A stretch of DNA of 64,000 nucleotides from Solwaraspora sp. WMMD792 (GTDB taxonomy: Bacteria > Actinomycetota > Actinomycetes > Mycobacteriales > Micromonosporaceae). The notes under the pieces were generated by a model. The model worked only from the letters and a program-made list of their open reading frames with translations, was not told the origin of the DNA and did not search any database. Position 1 is the stretch's first letter. Every line of letters begins with the position of its first letter. A program made the position numbers and the translations under genes. The stretch covers positions 1,736,001-1,800,000 of the forward strand of contig NZ_JARUBH010000009.1 of assembly GCF_029626105.1 (NCBI RefSeq), read 5' to 3'. Positions 53,619 through 63,263 of the stretch are shown piece by piece.

Positions 53619-54686
53619 GTGACACCACCGGACCCTACGCCGGCCACCGCGCCGCCCCAGCCAGCGCGGCGGAGGCCGGCCCAGCGCCGTCTCGCCGGGG
53701 TGCTGCCACCCTGGCTGGCGCTCGCCGTCGCCGGGCTCGGCGGGGTGGCGTCCGCGTCGCAGAGCGCGGTCAACGCCGAACTCGGTGCCCGGATGGGCAG
53801 CGCCGCCATCGGGGCGGTGGTCAACAACATCGGCGGATCGCTGCTGGTCGCCCTCGGGCTGCTGCTCCTGCCGTCGATGCGCGCCGGGCTGCGTACCCTG
53901 CGGGCCGCCCGGCTGCCCTGGTGGACCTACCTCGGCGGAGTCGGCGGGGCGTTCTTCGTCACCGCCGCCACCTACGCCGTCCCGGTGCTCGGGGTGGCGG
54001 TGCTGACCATCGCCCAGGTCGCCGGCAACAGCCTCGGCGGCCTGGTGGTGGACCGGGTCGGGCTGGCCCCGGCCGGCCGGCTCGCCGTCACCATGCCCCG
54101 GCTGGTCGGGGCGCTGCTCGGCATCGGCGCGGTGGTGGTGGCCCAGGTCGGCCGGCCGGTCGGGCAGCTCGCGGTCGGGGTGATCGCGCTGGCCGTGGCC
54201 GGCGGGCTGGCGGTGTCGGTGCAGTCGGCGCTCAACGGGCGGGTCTCGGCGGCCAGCACCACCGCGATGGGCACGGTGGCTAACTTCGTGGTCAGTACGC
54301 CGTTGGTGCTGATCGCGGCCGGTCTGCTCGGCGGCTACCGGGCGGCGGCCGGCCGGGCATGGCCGGGCGAGTGGTACCTCTACCTCGGCGGGCTGTTCGG
54401 CGTCTGCATCGTGGTGGCGCTGCTGGTCGGGGTCCGGTCGGTCGGGGTGCTGCGGACCGGGCTCGGGGTGGTCGCCGGTCAGCTCGTCGGGGCGCTGCTG
54501 ATCGACGTCCTGGTCCCCGGCGGTCCCGGCGTCAGCGCGGGTCTGGTCGCCGGCGCCGCGCTGATCATCGTCGCGGTGCTGGTGTCCGGCCGGGGCACCC
54601 GCCGGTCCCGGCCGGTCGGCCGGGACGGTGCGGTGGCAGACTTGACCGGGTGGCAGACGAGCCGACCTATCCGACCACCGAGCTGA
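53619..54686 (+). CDS. YdcZ-type DMT family transporter (copy 2)
   Basis: I use the GTG at 53619 (VTPPDPTPATAPP); an ATG at 53574 is possible. The protein is a ten-helix, two-unit YdcZ/DUF606 transporter, 355 residues, very similar along its whole length to copy 1 (shared VLPPWLAL, RTLRAARLPWW, TYAVPVLGVAV, VRSVGVLRTGL). The first 35 residues are a Pro/Arg-rich cytosolic tail absent from copy 1. The C-terminal end overlaps the next gene by 37 bases. The two copies flank the aldehyde dehydrogenase gene, a duplication of the transporter around it. Confidence 0.88.
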   Translation: MTPPDPTPATAPPQPARRRPAQRRLAGVLPPWLALAVAGLGGVASASQSAVNAELGARMGSAAIGAVVNNIGGSLLVALGLLLLPSMRAGLRTLRAARLPWWTYLGGVGGAFFVTAATYAVPVLGVAVLTIAQVAGNSLGGLVVDRVGLAPAGRLAVTMPRLVGALLGIGAVVVAQVGRPVGQLAVGVIALAVAGGLAVSVQSALNGRVSAASTTAMGTVANFVVSTPLVLIAAGLLGGYRAAAGRAWPGEWYLYLGGLFGVCIVVALLVGVRSVGVLRTGLGVVAGQLVGALLIDVLVPGGPGVSAGLVAGAALIIVAVLVSGRGTRRSRPVGRDGAVADLTGWQTSRPIRPPS

Positions 54687-55138
54687 CCGGCACGCTGGTG
54701 GTGCGTGCCCGCCGGCTGCGGGTGATGTGCTGGTCGCTGGCCGCCGCGCTGCTGCTGGTCTTCACCGCGGTGAGTTTCGGCCTGCGCGGGTCCACCGGCG
54801 CGAATCTGGGCAGCTTCCAGCGTGGTGACCAGGCCGCCATGGTCGGCCTCGGCCTGGTGGGGGCCGCCGTGATCCTGCTGTTCACCCGGCCCCGGGTCGA
54901 CGCCGACGCCGACGGGGTACGGGTGCGCAACGTGCTGCGCACCTACCAACTGCCGTGGTCGCTGGTCACGGCGGTCCGCTTCGATCGGGACGCCGCCTGG
55001 GCCAGCCTGGAGCTGGCCGACGACGAGCTGGTGCCGATGCTCGCCCTGCAGTCCGTCGACCGGGAACACGCCGTCGAGGCGGTCCGGGCGTTGCGCCGGC
55101 TGCACGCGGCGGGCCGCGCGGCGACCGCGGCCGGCTGA
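54650..55138 (+). CDS. PH-domain (DUF2581/bPH-like) membrane protein
   Basis: GTG start at 54650 (VADEPTYPTTELTG), overlapping the end of the transporter gene in another frame. 162 residues: two membrane helices (VMCWSLAAALLLVFTAVSFG and AMVGLGLVGAAVILLF) followed by a small beta domain with DGVRVRNVLRTYQLPWSLVTAVRFDRDAAWASLELAD, characteristic of the PH-like domain behind two helices found in many actinobacterial membrane proteins, and a C-terminal helix. No known function; often near ribosomal or riboflavin genes in this family of genomes. Confidence 0.85.
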   Translation: MADEPTYPTTELTGTLVVRARRLRVMCWSLAAALLLVFTAVSFGLRGSTGANLGSFQRGDQAAMVGLGLVGAAVILLFTRPRVDADADGVRVRNVLRTYQLPWSLVTAVRFDRDAAWASLELADDELVPMLALQSVDREHAVEAVRALRRLHAAGRAATAAG

Positions 55139-55551
55139 TCGTGACCGCCGTCGGCGGACGCGCCGAGATGGTGCCGGGGTGACACCCCGGCGCGGACACC
55201 GTGGGTTGACACCCGGCCGGGCGTACGGCTATGGCCGGAGCCTGGTAGGCTTGTCGCGTCGACCACGCTGCCCTCGACCGGCGGCGCCGGCGCGAGCCGG
55301 CAGCCGGGCGGAGGCAGTCGCGAAAGCGGAGCGCCTGCTCCCACCCGTACCGCGGACCACCATCCAGCGGGCGGGTCCGGTCTCCCGACGGCGGTCCGTC
55401 CGCCACCGGGCCGACGCCGTCGACGGCGTCACCGACCGGTCGAGCAGGCCCTGGCATGTGCCAGGGCCTTCTGCTTTCCCGGGGCGTCCCCAACCGGGGG
55501 CCGGCCCGGGGTGCGACGGCACCACGGAGATTACCGACTCGAGGAGGCCCC
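55139..55551 (+). promoter_or_regulatory. Long 5' leader/promoter region of infC
   Basis: These 413 bases contain no convincing gene and should hold the infC promoter and a structured leader. AGCCTGGTAGGCTTG near 55238-55252 contains TAGGCT, a usable -10. Downstream are many GC-rich inverted pieces (such as GCGCCGGCGCGAGCCGGC) and the attenuator-like hairpin at 55446-55469. Translation of IF3, L35 and L20 is feedback-controlled in most bacteria, and this leader is the natural place for it. Confidence 0.6.
55446..55477 (+). terminator. Attenuator-like hairpin in the infC leader
   Basis: AGGCCCTGGCA (55446-55456) pairs exactly with TGCCAGGGCCT (55459-55469) and is followed by TTCTGCTTT (55469-55477), one of the few T-rich stretches here. 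It stands ~80 bases before the infC start. It is an excellent intrinsic-terminator shape and may attenuate infC-rpmI-rplT transcription. Confidence 0.7.
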
Positions 55552-56190
55552 ATCAGCGTCGAACCACGCGTGAACGAGCAGATCCGGGCACGTGAGGTCC
55601 GACTGGTCGGCCCTGAGGGTGAGCAGGTGGGCATCGTCCCGCTGGAGCGCGCCCTGCAGCTGGCCGCGGACGTCGACCTGGACCTGGTTGAGGTTGCGCC
55701 GATGGCGCGTCCGCCGGTGTGCAAGCTCATGGACTTCGGCAAGTTCAAGTACGAGAGCGCACTCAAGGCGCGCGAAGCGCGGCGTAACCAGCAGCAGACC
55801 GTCATCAAGGAAATGAAGCTCCGACCCAAGATCGACCCGCACGACTACGAGACCAAGAAGGGTCACGTGGTGCGGTTCCTCAAGGCCGGAGACAAGGTCA
55901 AGGTCACGATCATGTTCCGGGGCCGGGAACAGAGCCGGCCGGAGCTGGGCTACCGGCTGCTGCGCCGGCTCGAATCGGAGATCTCCGACCTGGGGTACGT
56001 CGAGGCCGCACCGAAGCAGGACGGCCGGAACATGATCATGGTGTTGGCCCCGCACCGGGCCACCAAGGCCGCTGCGGCCGCCGCGACGGCGGCTCGGGGC
56101 GGCGGAGCCTCCCGGGACCGGGAATCCGGCGCCGTCGAGGCACCACCACCGGCCGCCACGGCCGGACCCGCCGGGAACACCGGCGAGTGA
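55552..56190 (+). CDS. infC: Translation initiation factor IF-3, AUC start
   Basis: The start is the ATC at 55552, 4 bases after GAGGAGG; the next in-frame start, GTG at 55570, has no ribosome site, and the peptide [10 protein letters not shown] matches mycobacterial STETRVNERI. A non-standard start is the family's autoregulatory device: IF3 itself rejects it. The 212-residue protein has the N-domain ([40 protein letters not shown]), the Lys-rich linker helix and the C-domain ([30 protein letters not shown]). The extra C-terminal ~35 residues are Ala/Pro-rich. It keeps 30S subunits free and checks start codons. Confidence 0.93.
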   Translation: MSVEPRVNEQIRAREVRLVGPEGEQVGIVPLERALQLAADVDLDLVEVAPMARPPVCKLMDFGKFKYESALKAREARRNQQQTVIKEMKLRPKIDPHDYETKKGHVVRFLKAGDKVKVTIMFRGREQSRPELGYRLLRRLESEISDLGYVEAAPKQDGRNMIMVLAPHRATKAAAAAATAARGGGASRDRESGAVEAPPPAATAGPAGNTGE

Positions 56191-56209
56191 CAGGGGAGAG
56201 ACGCGACAC

Positions 56210-56404
56210 ATGCCAAAGATGAAGAGCCACACCGGTATGGGCAAGCGGGTCAAGGTGACCGGCCGTGGCAAGATCCTGGCCGAGCAGGCGGGTAAGCGCC
56301 ACCTGCTGGAGGGCAAGCCCTCCACCCGGACCCGCCGGCTCACCGGCACCGTCGAGGTGTCCCCGGCCGACGTCAAGCGCATCAAGAAGCTGCTCGGCCG
56401 CTGA
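56210..56404 (+). CDS. rpmI: 50S ribosomal protein L35
   Basis: 64 residues with the complete L35 pattern: [37 protein letters not shown] and [13 protein letters not shown] at 56210 is preceded by AGGGGAGAG. It lies 19 bases after infC and 31 before rplT, the conserved operon order, and is part of the large ribosomal subunit. Confidence 0.97.
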   Translation: MPKMKSHTGMGKRVKVTGRGKILAEQAGKRHLLEGKPSTRTRRLTGTVEVSPADVKRIKKLLGR

Positions 56405-56435
56405 CGCGCGCCACTGACCCGAAGGAGTAGGTGAA

Positions 56436-56828
56436 ATGGCACGCGTCAAGCGGTCCGTCAACGCCCAGAAGAAGCGCCGTACCCTGCTGGAGGACGCCAG
56501 CGGCTACCGGGGCCAGCGGTCCCGGCTGTACCGCAAGGCCAAGGAGCAGGTGCTGCACTCGATGCAGTACGCCTACCGGGACCGTCGCGACCGCAAGGGC
56601 GACTTCCGGCAGCTGTGGATCACCCGGATCAACGCGGCGGCCCGCGCCAACGGGATGACCTACAACCGCCTCATCCAGGGCCTCAAGCTGGCCGGCGTCG
56701 AGGTCGACCGCAAGGTCCTCGCGGACCTGGCGGTCAACGACGCCACCGCGTTCGCCGCCCTGGTGGAGGTGGCCCGCACGGCGGTCGCCGCCGAAGGCAC
56801 CGGCGGCGCGGCGGCCCAGGCCGCCTGA
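56436..56828 (+). CDS. rplT: 50S ribosomal protein L20
   Basis: 130 residues: [72 protein letters not shown] (key parts) and [15 protein letters not shown] at 56436 follows GAAGGAG. L20 is needed early in 50S assembly, and in many bacteria it represses its own operon by binding the leader mRNA. The last ~12 residues ([10 protein letters not shown]) are a lineage-specific tail. Confidence 0.97.
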   Translation: MARVKRSVNAQKKRRTLLEDASGYRGQRSRLYRKAKEQVLHSMQYAYRDRRDRKGDFRQLWITRINAAARANGMTYNRLIQGLKLAGVEVDRKVLADLAVNDATAFAALVEVARTAVAAEGTGGAAAQAA

Positions 56829-56875
56829 ACCGGCGCGACCCTGACCCGCACGTGGCACGAATCGAGGCGTCCGGC

Positions 56876-57772
56876 ATGACCGCACCACGGCCAGCCGGGC
56901 GCCTCGACCGTGTCCCGGCCACCACCATCACCGGCGGCGGGGCCGACGACCGGCAGCCGACGTTCACCACCCGTACCCCCCGGATCGTCGCCGCCCGGCG
57001 GCTGCACCGGCGCCGCGACCGCGACGCGACGCGGCGCTTCCTCGCCGAAGGCCCGCAGGCCGTCCGGGAGGCACTCGCCGTGCCCGGCCTGGTCCGGGAG
57101 CTGTTCACCACCGCCGCCGGGCGCACCCGGCACACCGACCTGACCGTCGCGGCGGCCAGCGCCGGTATCGACGTCTCCACCGTCGACGACGCCGCGCTCA
57201 CCGCGCTGGCCGAGACCGTCAACCCGCAGGGCGTCGTCGCCGTCTGCGACCACCTCGACGTCACCCTCGACAGCGCGCTGCGCCGCCGGCCCGCGCTGGC
57301 CGCCGTGCTGGTCGAGATCCGCGACCCGGGCAACGCCGGCACCGTGCTGCGCACCGCCGACGCCGCCGGAGCCGGTGCCGTGGTCTTCGCCGGCGCCGCC
57401 GTCGACCCGTACAACGGCAAGTGCGTCCGGGCCAGCGCCGGCAGCCTGTTCCACGTCGACGTGGTCCGCCACGACGACCCGGCACACGTCGTCGACGAAC
57501 TGCGCGCCGCCGGCCTACGGGTGCTCGCCACCACCGGCCACGGCGACACGGATCTCGACGACCTCGCCGACTCGGGCGCGCTGGCCGCGCCGACCGCCTG
57601 GCTGTTCGGCACCGAGGCGCACGGCCTGCCGGCCGAGCTGGCCAACCGGGCCGACGCCCGGGTCCGGGTGCCGCTGCACGGCCGCGCCGAGAGCCTGAAC
57701 CTGGCTGCCGCCGCGGCGGTCTGCCTGTACACTTCGGCCAGAGCACAGCGCCCAGGAAGGCCCACGCGATGA
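56876..57772 (+). CDS. TrmH/SpoU family RNA 2'-O-methyltransferase
   Basis: I use the ATG at 56876 (MTAPRPAG); a GTG eight codons upstream is possible. The 298-residue protein has an N-terminal substrate-binding domain (RRLHRRRDRDATRRFLAEGPQAV) and the C-terminal SPOUT knot with the three motifs LVEIRDPGNAGTVLRTADAAG, FGTEAHGLPAEL and VPLHGRAESLNLAAAAAV, which bind AdoMet. It should methylate a ribose in rRNA or tRNA; the target is not evident. Its position between rplT and pheS is standard in actinobacteria. Confidence 0.93.
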   Translation: MTAPRPAGRLDRVPATTITGGGADDRQPTFTTRTPRIVAARRLHRRRDRDATRRFLAEGPQAVREALAVPGLVRELFTTAAGRTRHTDLTVAAASAGIDVSTVDDAALTALAETVNPQGVVAVCDHLDVTLDSALRRRPALAAVLVEIRDPGNAGTVLRTADAAGAGAVVFAGAAVDPYNGKCVRASAGSLFHVDVVRHDDPAHVVDELRAAGLRVLATTGHGDTDLDDLADSGALAAPTAWLFGTEAHGLPAELANRADARVRVPLHGRAESLNLAAAAAVCLYTSARAQRPGRPTR

Positions 57773-57983
57773 GCGTCCGCAGCTACCCGGCGCGCGTCGA
57801 CGACCAGCCGACGCGCCGCGACCGGCGGCCCGGCTGCGGTGTGCCACCTCGTCGGCTGTTTACCCGGCCCGCCGGTTCCGGCGGGCGGCAGGGCTGACCG
57901 ACCCCTCCTGCCTGCGCACCCCACCGGCGGGCTGCGGCAGCGCCGCGCGTCCGTAGACTCTTGCCGGTCATCGGCCCCGGTGA

Positions 57984-59075
<1,092 letters not shown>

Positions 59076-59078
59076 GAC

Positions 59079-61664
59079 ATGCGGATCGCACTTTCCTGGC
59101 TGCGCGAACACGTCGACCTGCCGGCCGACCTGACACCGCAGCAGCTCGAAGACGCCCTGGTCGGGCTCGGCCTGGAGGTCGAGTCCATCGTCGACCTGGC
59201 CGGCACGGTCACCGGCTCCCTCGTCGTCGGCGAGGTCCGTGAGATCGAGGAACTCACCGGCTTCAAGAAGCCGATCCGGTTCTGCCGGGTCGACGTCGGC
59301 ACCGCCAACGGCACCGGTGAGCCGCAGGAGATTGTCTGCGGCGCCACCAACTTCGCCCCCGGCGACAAGGTCGTCGTCATCCTGCCCGGCGGGGTGCTGC
59401 CCGGCGGGTTCGCCATCGGTGCCCGCAAAACCTACGGGCGCAACTCCAACGGCATGATCTGCTCCGCCCGGGAGCTGGGCGTCAGCGACGACCACGCCGG
59501 CATCATCGTGCTGCCGCCGGACGTCACCGCCGCGCCGGGCGACGACGCCCGGCCCGTCGTCGGCCTCGACGACGTCGTGGTCGACGTCGAGATCACCCCC
59601 GACCGGGGGTACGCCATGTCGGTACGCGGGATCGCCCGGGAACTCGCCCAGGCGCTCGGCGTACCGTGGCGGGACCCGGCGGCGATCGACGCACCCGGCG
59701 CCACCGACACCCCGGCCTACCCGGTCGAGGTCCGCGACACCGTCGGCTGCGACCGGTTCGCCGCCCGGATGGTCCGCGGCATCGACCCGACCGCGCCGAC
59801 GCCGGCCTGGATGGCCCGCCGGCTGACCACCGCCGGGGTCCGCAGCATCAGCCTCGCCGTCGACATCACCAACTACCTGATGCTCGAACTCGGCCAGCCG
59901 ATGCATGCCTTCGACGCCGACCGGCTCGCCGGGCCGCTGGTGGTCCGTCGCGCCGTCGCCGGGGAGAAGCTGACCACCCTGGACGGGGTGGCCCGGGTTC
60001 TCGACGCCGAGGACATGGTGATCTGCGACGACACCGGACCGATCTCGCTCGCCGCGGTGATGGGCGGCGAGACCAGCGAGGTGGTGCCCGGCACCCGCAA
60101 CGTGCTGTTCGAGGCCGCGCACTGGGATCCGGTGATGGTCGGGCGTACCGCCCGGCGGCACAAGCTGTTCAGCGAGGCCGCCAAACGGTGGGAACGCGGC
60201 GTCGACCCGGCGCTGCCGCTGGTCGCCATCGACCGCGCCGTCGCACTGCTCACCGAACACGCCGGCGGCTCCGCCGGCGCGGAGATCCTGGACATCGACC
60301 ACGTCGCCCCGCCGGCCCCGATCGTCCTCGACGCCGGGCTGCCCGGCCGCCGGGTCGGGGTGGCGTACCCGCCGCAGCGGGTCGTCGACCTGCTGGAGGC
60401 GGTCGGCTGCACCGTCGCCACCGGGTTGACCGCCGGGGTGGCCAGCGCCAGCGCCAGCGCCGTCGCCACCGGCGTGGCCACCGCCACCTCGGCGGCGTCG
60501 GCAGCCGACGACGGTACGGCGCCGCTGGTCGTCGGCCCGCCGAGCTGGCGGCCCGACCTGACCGACCCGGCCGACCTGGTCGAGGAGGTGGTCCGGCTGG
60601 ACGGCTACGACAACGTGCCCAGCGCCCTGCCGCCCGCCCCGGCCGGCCGAGGGCTCACCGCCGACCAACGCCGCCGCCGGTCGGTGGCGCGGGCGCTGGC
60701 CGAGACCGGTCACGTCGAGGTGCTCTGCTACCCGTTCGTCTCCCCGCAGGTCGCCGACGACCTGGGGCTGCCCGCCGACGACCCGCGCCGCGAAGCGGTC
60801 CGGCTGGCCAACCCGCTGGCCGACACCGACCCGCTGCTGCGGACCAGCCTGCTGCCGCCGCTGCTGGCGACGCTTCGGCGCAACATCGGCCGGGGGCAGC
60901 GCGACGTCGCCCTCTACGAGATCGGCGTGGTGTTCCAACCCCGGCCGGGTGCCGCCGCACCGCCGCCGATGGGGGTCGACGACCGGCCCGACGACGAGAC
61001 GTTCGCGGCCGCCGACGCCGCCGTACCGCACCAGCCGTGGCACGTCGCGGTGGTGCTGGCCGGTGAGCTTGAGCCCGGTGGCTGGTGGGGCGCCGGACGG
61101 CCGGCCAGCTGGGCCGACGCCGTCGAGGCCGGTCGGACCGTGCTCGACGCCGCCGGCGTCCCGGCTGATCGGGTCGAGGTCCGCGCCGGCGAGTACGCGC
61201 CCTGGCATCCCGGCCGCTGCGCCGAACTGCTCGTCGACGGGGTGGTGGTCGGCCACGCCGGGGAGCTGCATCCGGCGGCGGTCGCCGCGCTGGAACTGCC
61301 CCGGCGTACCTGTGCCATGGAGCTGGACCTGGACGCGGTGCCGGCGGCCCCGGTGGTGCCGGCACCGGACTTCGCCAGCTTCCCGCCAGCGTTGATCGAC
61401 GTGGCGCTGGTCGTTGACGAGGCCACCCCGGCGGCGCAGGTTCGCGCCGCGCTGGTGGCCGGCGCCGGCGAGCTGCTCGAATCGGTCCGGCTCTTCGACG
61501 TGTACGCCGGCGAGCAGCTCGGCGCCGGGTGCAAGTCGTTGGCGTACAAGCTGGTGTTCCGGGCCCCGGACCGCACCCTGACCGTCGAGGAGGCGGTGGC
61601 GGCCCGCGACGGCGCGGTCGCCGAGGCCGCCTCGCGGCTCGGGGCCACGCTGCGCGGCGCCTGA
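59079..61664 (+). CDS. pheT: Phenylalanine-tRNA ligase beta subunit
   Basis: 861 residues, ATG at 59079. Domains in order: N-terminal start MRIALSWLREHVDL; tRNA-binding EMAP-like domain (~40-150: VGEVREIEELTGF, VCGATNFAPGDKVVV); B3/B4 editing domain (DITNYLMLELGQPMHAFDADRL); B5 domain (LPGRRVGVAYPPQRVVDLL); inactive synthetase-like core (ALAETGHVEVLCYPF, LLRTSLLPPLLATLRRNI); and the C-terminal FDX-ACB anticodon domain (SFPPALIDVALVVDEATPA, AYKLVFRAPDRTL). There is an Ala/Ser-rich insertion (TAGVASASASAVATGVATA) within the B5 domain that is not usually present, probably a surface loop. It clears mis-charged Tyr-tRNA-Phe and binds the tRNA. Confidence 0.97.
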   Translation: MRIALSWLREHVDLPADLTPQQLEDALVGLGLEVESIVDLAGTVTGSLVVGEVREIEELTGFKKPIRFCRVDVGTANGTGEPQEIVCGATNFAPGDKVVVILPGGVLPGGFAIGARKTYGRNSNGMICSARELGVSDDHAGIIVLPPDVTAAPGDDARPVVGLDDVVVDVEITPDRGYAMSVRGIARELAQALGVPWRDPAAIDAPGATDTPAYPVEVRDTVGCDRFAARMVRGIDPTAPTPAWMARRLTTAGVRSISLAVDITNYLMLELGQPMHAFDADRLAGPLVVRRAVAGEKLTTLDGVARVLDAEDMVICDDTGPISLAAVMGGETSEVVPGTRNVLFEAAHWDPVMVGRTARRHKLFSEAAKRWERGVDPALPLVAIDRAVALLTEHAGGSAGAEILDIDHVAPPAPIVLDAGLPGRRVGVAYPPQRVVDLLEAVGCTVATGLTAGVASASASAVATGVATATSAASAADDGTAPLVVGPPSWRPDLTDPADLVEEVVRLDGYDNVPSALPPAPAGRGLTADQRRRRSVARALAETGHVEVLCYPFVSPQVADDLGLPADDPRREAVRLANPLADTDPLLRTSLLPPLLATLRRNIGRGQRDVALYEIGVVFQPRPGAAAPPPMGVDDRPDDETFAAADAAVPHQPWHVAVVLAGELEPGGWWGAGRPASWADAVEAGRTVLDAAGVPADRVEVRAGEYAPWHPGRCAELLVDGVVVGHAGELHPAAVAALELPRRTCAMELDLDAVPAAPVVPAPDFASFPPALIDVALVVDEATPAAQVRAALVAGAGELLESVRLFDVYAGEQLGAGCKSLAYKLVFRAPDRTLTVEEAVAARDGAVAEAASRLGATLRGA

Positions 61665-61685
61665 CCGCCATCGCCTGAGTCCCGC

Positions 61686-61716
61686 CCCGGTCCGCCCGTC
61701 GTCGGGGCGGACCGGG
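61686..61716. terminator. Bidirectional terminator after pheT
   Basis: CCCGGTCCGCCC (61686-61697) pairs perfectly with GGGCGGACCGGG (61705-61716) around a 7-base loop, between the convergent pheT and SGNH hydrolase genes. No U-run. Confidence 0.8.
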
Positions 61717-61738
61717 CAGGCCACGCTGGTGACCGTGG

Positions 61739-63052
61739 TCAGCGCCGCAGCAGCGCGGCGAGGTCGACGGCGTCGGCCATCGCCGCGCAGCCGGCGTCGT
61801 TGGGATGCAGGTGGTCACCGCTGTCGTAGGCGGTCGCCAGCCGGGTCGGGTCGGCCGGGTCGGCCAGCGCCGCCGCGAAGTCGATCACCCCGTCGAAGGT
61901 GCCGCTGGTGCGGATCCAGTGGTTGACGTCGCGCCAGATGTCCTGCCGTTCGGGGGTGTCCAGGAACGAGCCGCCGAACGGCGGCACGGTGCCGCCGAAG
62001 ATCGGCAGCCCCTGGGCCCGGGTCTGTGCGACGACCTGCTGGTAGCCGGCGATGATGTCGGCGGCCGGGGCGCTGTAGCCGATGTCGTTGGTGCCTTCCA
62101 GGAGGATCACCGCCCGTACCCCGGTCTGGGCGTAGACGTCGCGCTCCAGGCGGGCCAGCGCCGGCACGCCCCAGTACGGTTCGCCGTCGCGTGGGGCGAG
62201 CAGCCGGTTGCCGCCGAGTCCGGCGTTGACCACCGACAGGGTGGGCCCGCGGTGGTCGTGCAGGCGACGGGCCAGGTAATCGGGCCAGCGCCGGTTGGCG
62301 TTGCCGGTGGTGCTGGCGGTGTCGGTGATCGAGTCGCCGAGCGCAACGACGCTACCGACGATCCTGTGGCCGGCCTGTACGTCGATTCCGTCGACCAGCA
62401 TCCAGCACGGCGTGTCGGCGTACCCGTCGGCGGTCGGCGCGGTGGCTCGGTCGCCCGCCGCCAGATGGTTGCCCTGGGCGGTGAACGGATGGTTGGTCAC
62501 CGGTCCGGTCGGCTCCGGTACGTACACACTGACCAGCAGGGTGCTCAGCGCGGCGACCCGCAGCGGGACCGGGTCGCTCAGCGCCCGACCGCCAGCGGCG
62601 ACGGTGACCTCGTGGCTGCCGCCGAAGGTCAGCTCCCGCATCGAGCCGGGCACGGCGGTCGCGCCGTCGTGCTGTACGGCGACCGAGGCCCGGCCGATCT
62701 TCAGCGCCCGGGTGCCGAACGTGTTGGTGACCCGGACCCGGACGGCCCGGCCGCCGGTGCTGACGAAGGCGACGTTGCGTACCGTCTGGTCGGCCAGCCC
62801 CTCCCCGGCCGGGCAGTCCGACCAGGGGATGGTGCTGCCCTCGACCGGGCTGGGCGCCCAGGCGGCGACCCAGGTGGCCGGGTGCCGGTCCCGGGCGGCA
62901 GACCCGGTGGGGGTGTCACCGCTGGTGGCCACGGCGAGCGCCGTCGTCATCGTGACCGCCAGGACCGCAGCGCCGGCCAGCGCCGCCAGCCCGGCTGACC
63001 GGGTGCGCCGGGCGGGTGCCGCCGGTTCGGGGTGATTGTCGCTGGGACGCAC
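61739..63052 (-). CDS. Secreted SGNH/GDSL hydrolase
   Basis: Starts at GTG 63052 after AGGTAGG. The 437-residue product has an N-terminal export signal (AGLAALAGAAVLAVTMTTALAV) and a beta-sandwich (~60-200: WVAAWAPSPVEGS, VRVTNTFGTRALKIG), followed by the SGNH esterase domain: block I VVALGDSITD (nucleophile Ser), block II NAGLGGNRLL, block III LLEGTNDIG, and block V GDHLHPNDAG (Asp and His). It should cleave esters of lipids, sugars or acetylated polysaccharides outside the cell. Family members of this architecture are common in Micromonospora. It is convergent with pheT. Confidence 0.92.
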   Translation of the reverse strand: MRPSDNHPEPAAPARRTRSAGLAALAGAAVLAVTMTTALAVATSGDTPTGSAARDRHPATWVAAWAPSPVEGSTIPWSDCPAGEGLADQTVRNVAFVSTGGRAVRVRVTNTFGTRALKIGRASVAVQHDGATAVPGSMRELTFGGSHEVTVAAGGRALSDPVPLRVAALSTLLVSVYVPEPTGPVTNHPFTAQGNHLAAGDRATAPTADGYADTPCWMLVDGIDVQAGHRIVGSVVALGDSITDTASTTGNANRRWPDYLARRLHDHRGPTLSVVNAGLGGNRLLAPRDGEPYWGVPALARLERDVYAQTGVRAVILLEGTNDIGYSAPAADIIAGYQQVVAQTRAQGLPIFGGTVPPFGGSFLDTPERQDIWRDVNHWIRTSGTFDGVIDFAAALADPADPTRLATAYDSGDHLHPNDAGCAAMADAVDLAALLRR

Positions 63053-63180
63053 GCCTACCTCCTCATCGGTCGACCCGGCGGGTCACTGGGTCGACCGATA
63101 ATGATAGAGGCGAATCTATGTGTCTGGTGACTGCCCGTTCCGTCGCCGAGCGCACCCCGAGCCCGGCCGGCGGGGCCGGG

Positions 63181-63222
63181 GCCGGGTCCAGAGCCGGGTT
63201 CAAAGCCGGGTCCAGAGCCGGG
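63181..63222. repeat. 12-base tandem repeat, about 3.5 copies
   Basis: GCCGGGTCCAGA at 63181 and 63205 flanks a variant (GCCGGGTTCAAA, 63193), and a partial copy follows at 63217. It lies in the 211-base gap between the divergent SGNH hydrolase and the small membrane protein gene. An internal slippage product; no function evident. Confidence 0.8.
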
Positions 63223-63263
63223 CCGGGGCCGGGCCCGGTCGACCCTCCGACTAGGATCGGACG

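Noticed and set aside
57769-57897. Possible 42-residue product overlapping the TrmH stop as ATGA
   Set aside because: Arg/Pro-rich, no ribosome site of note and no recognisable feature; probably chance in GC-rich DNA.
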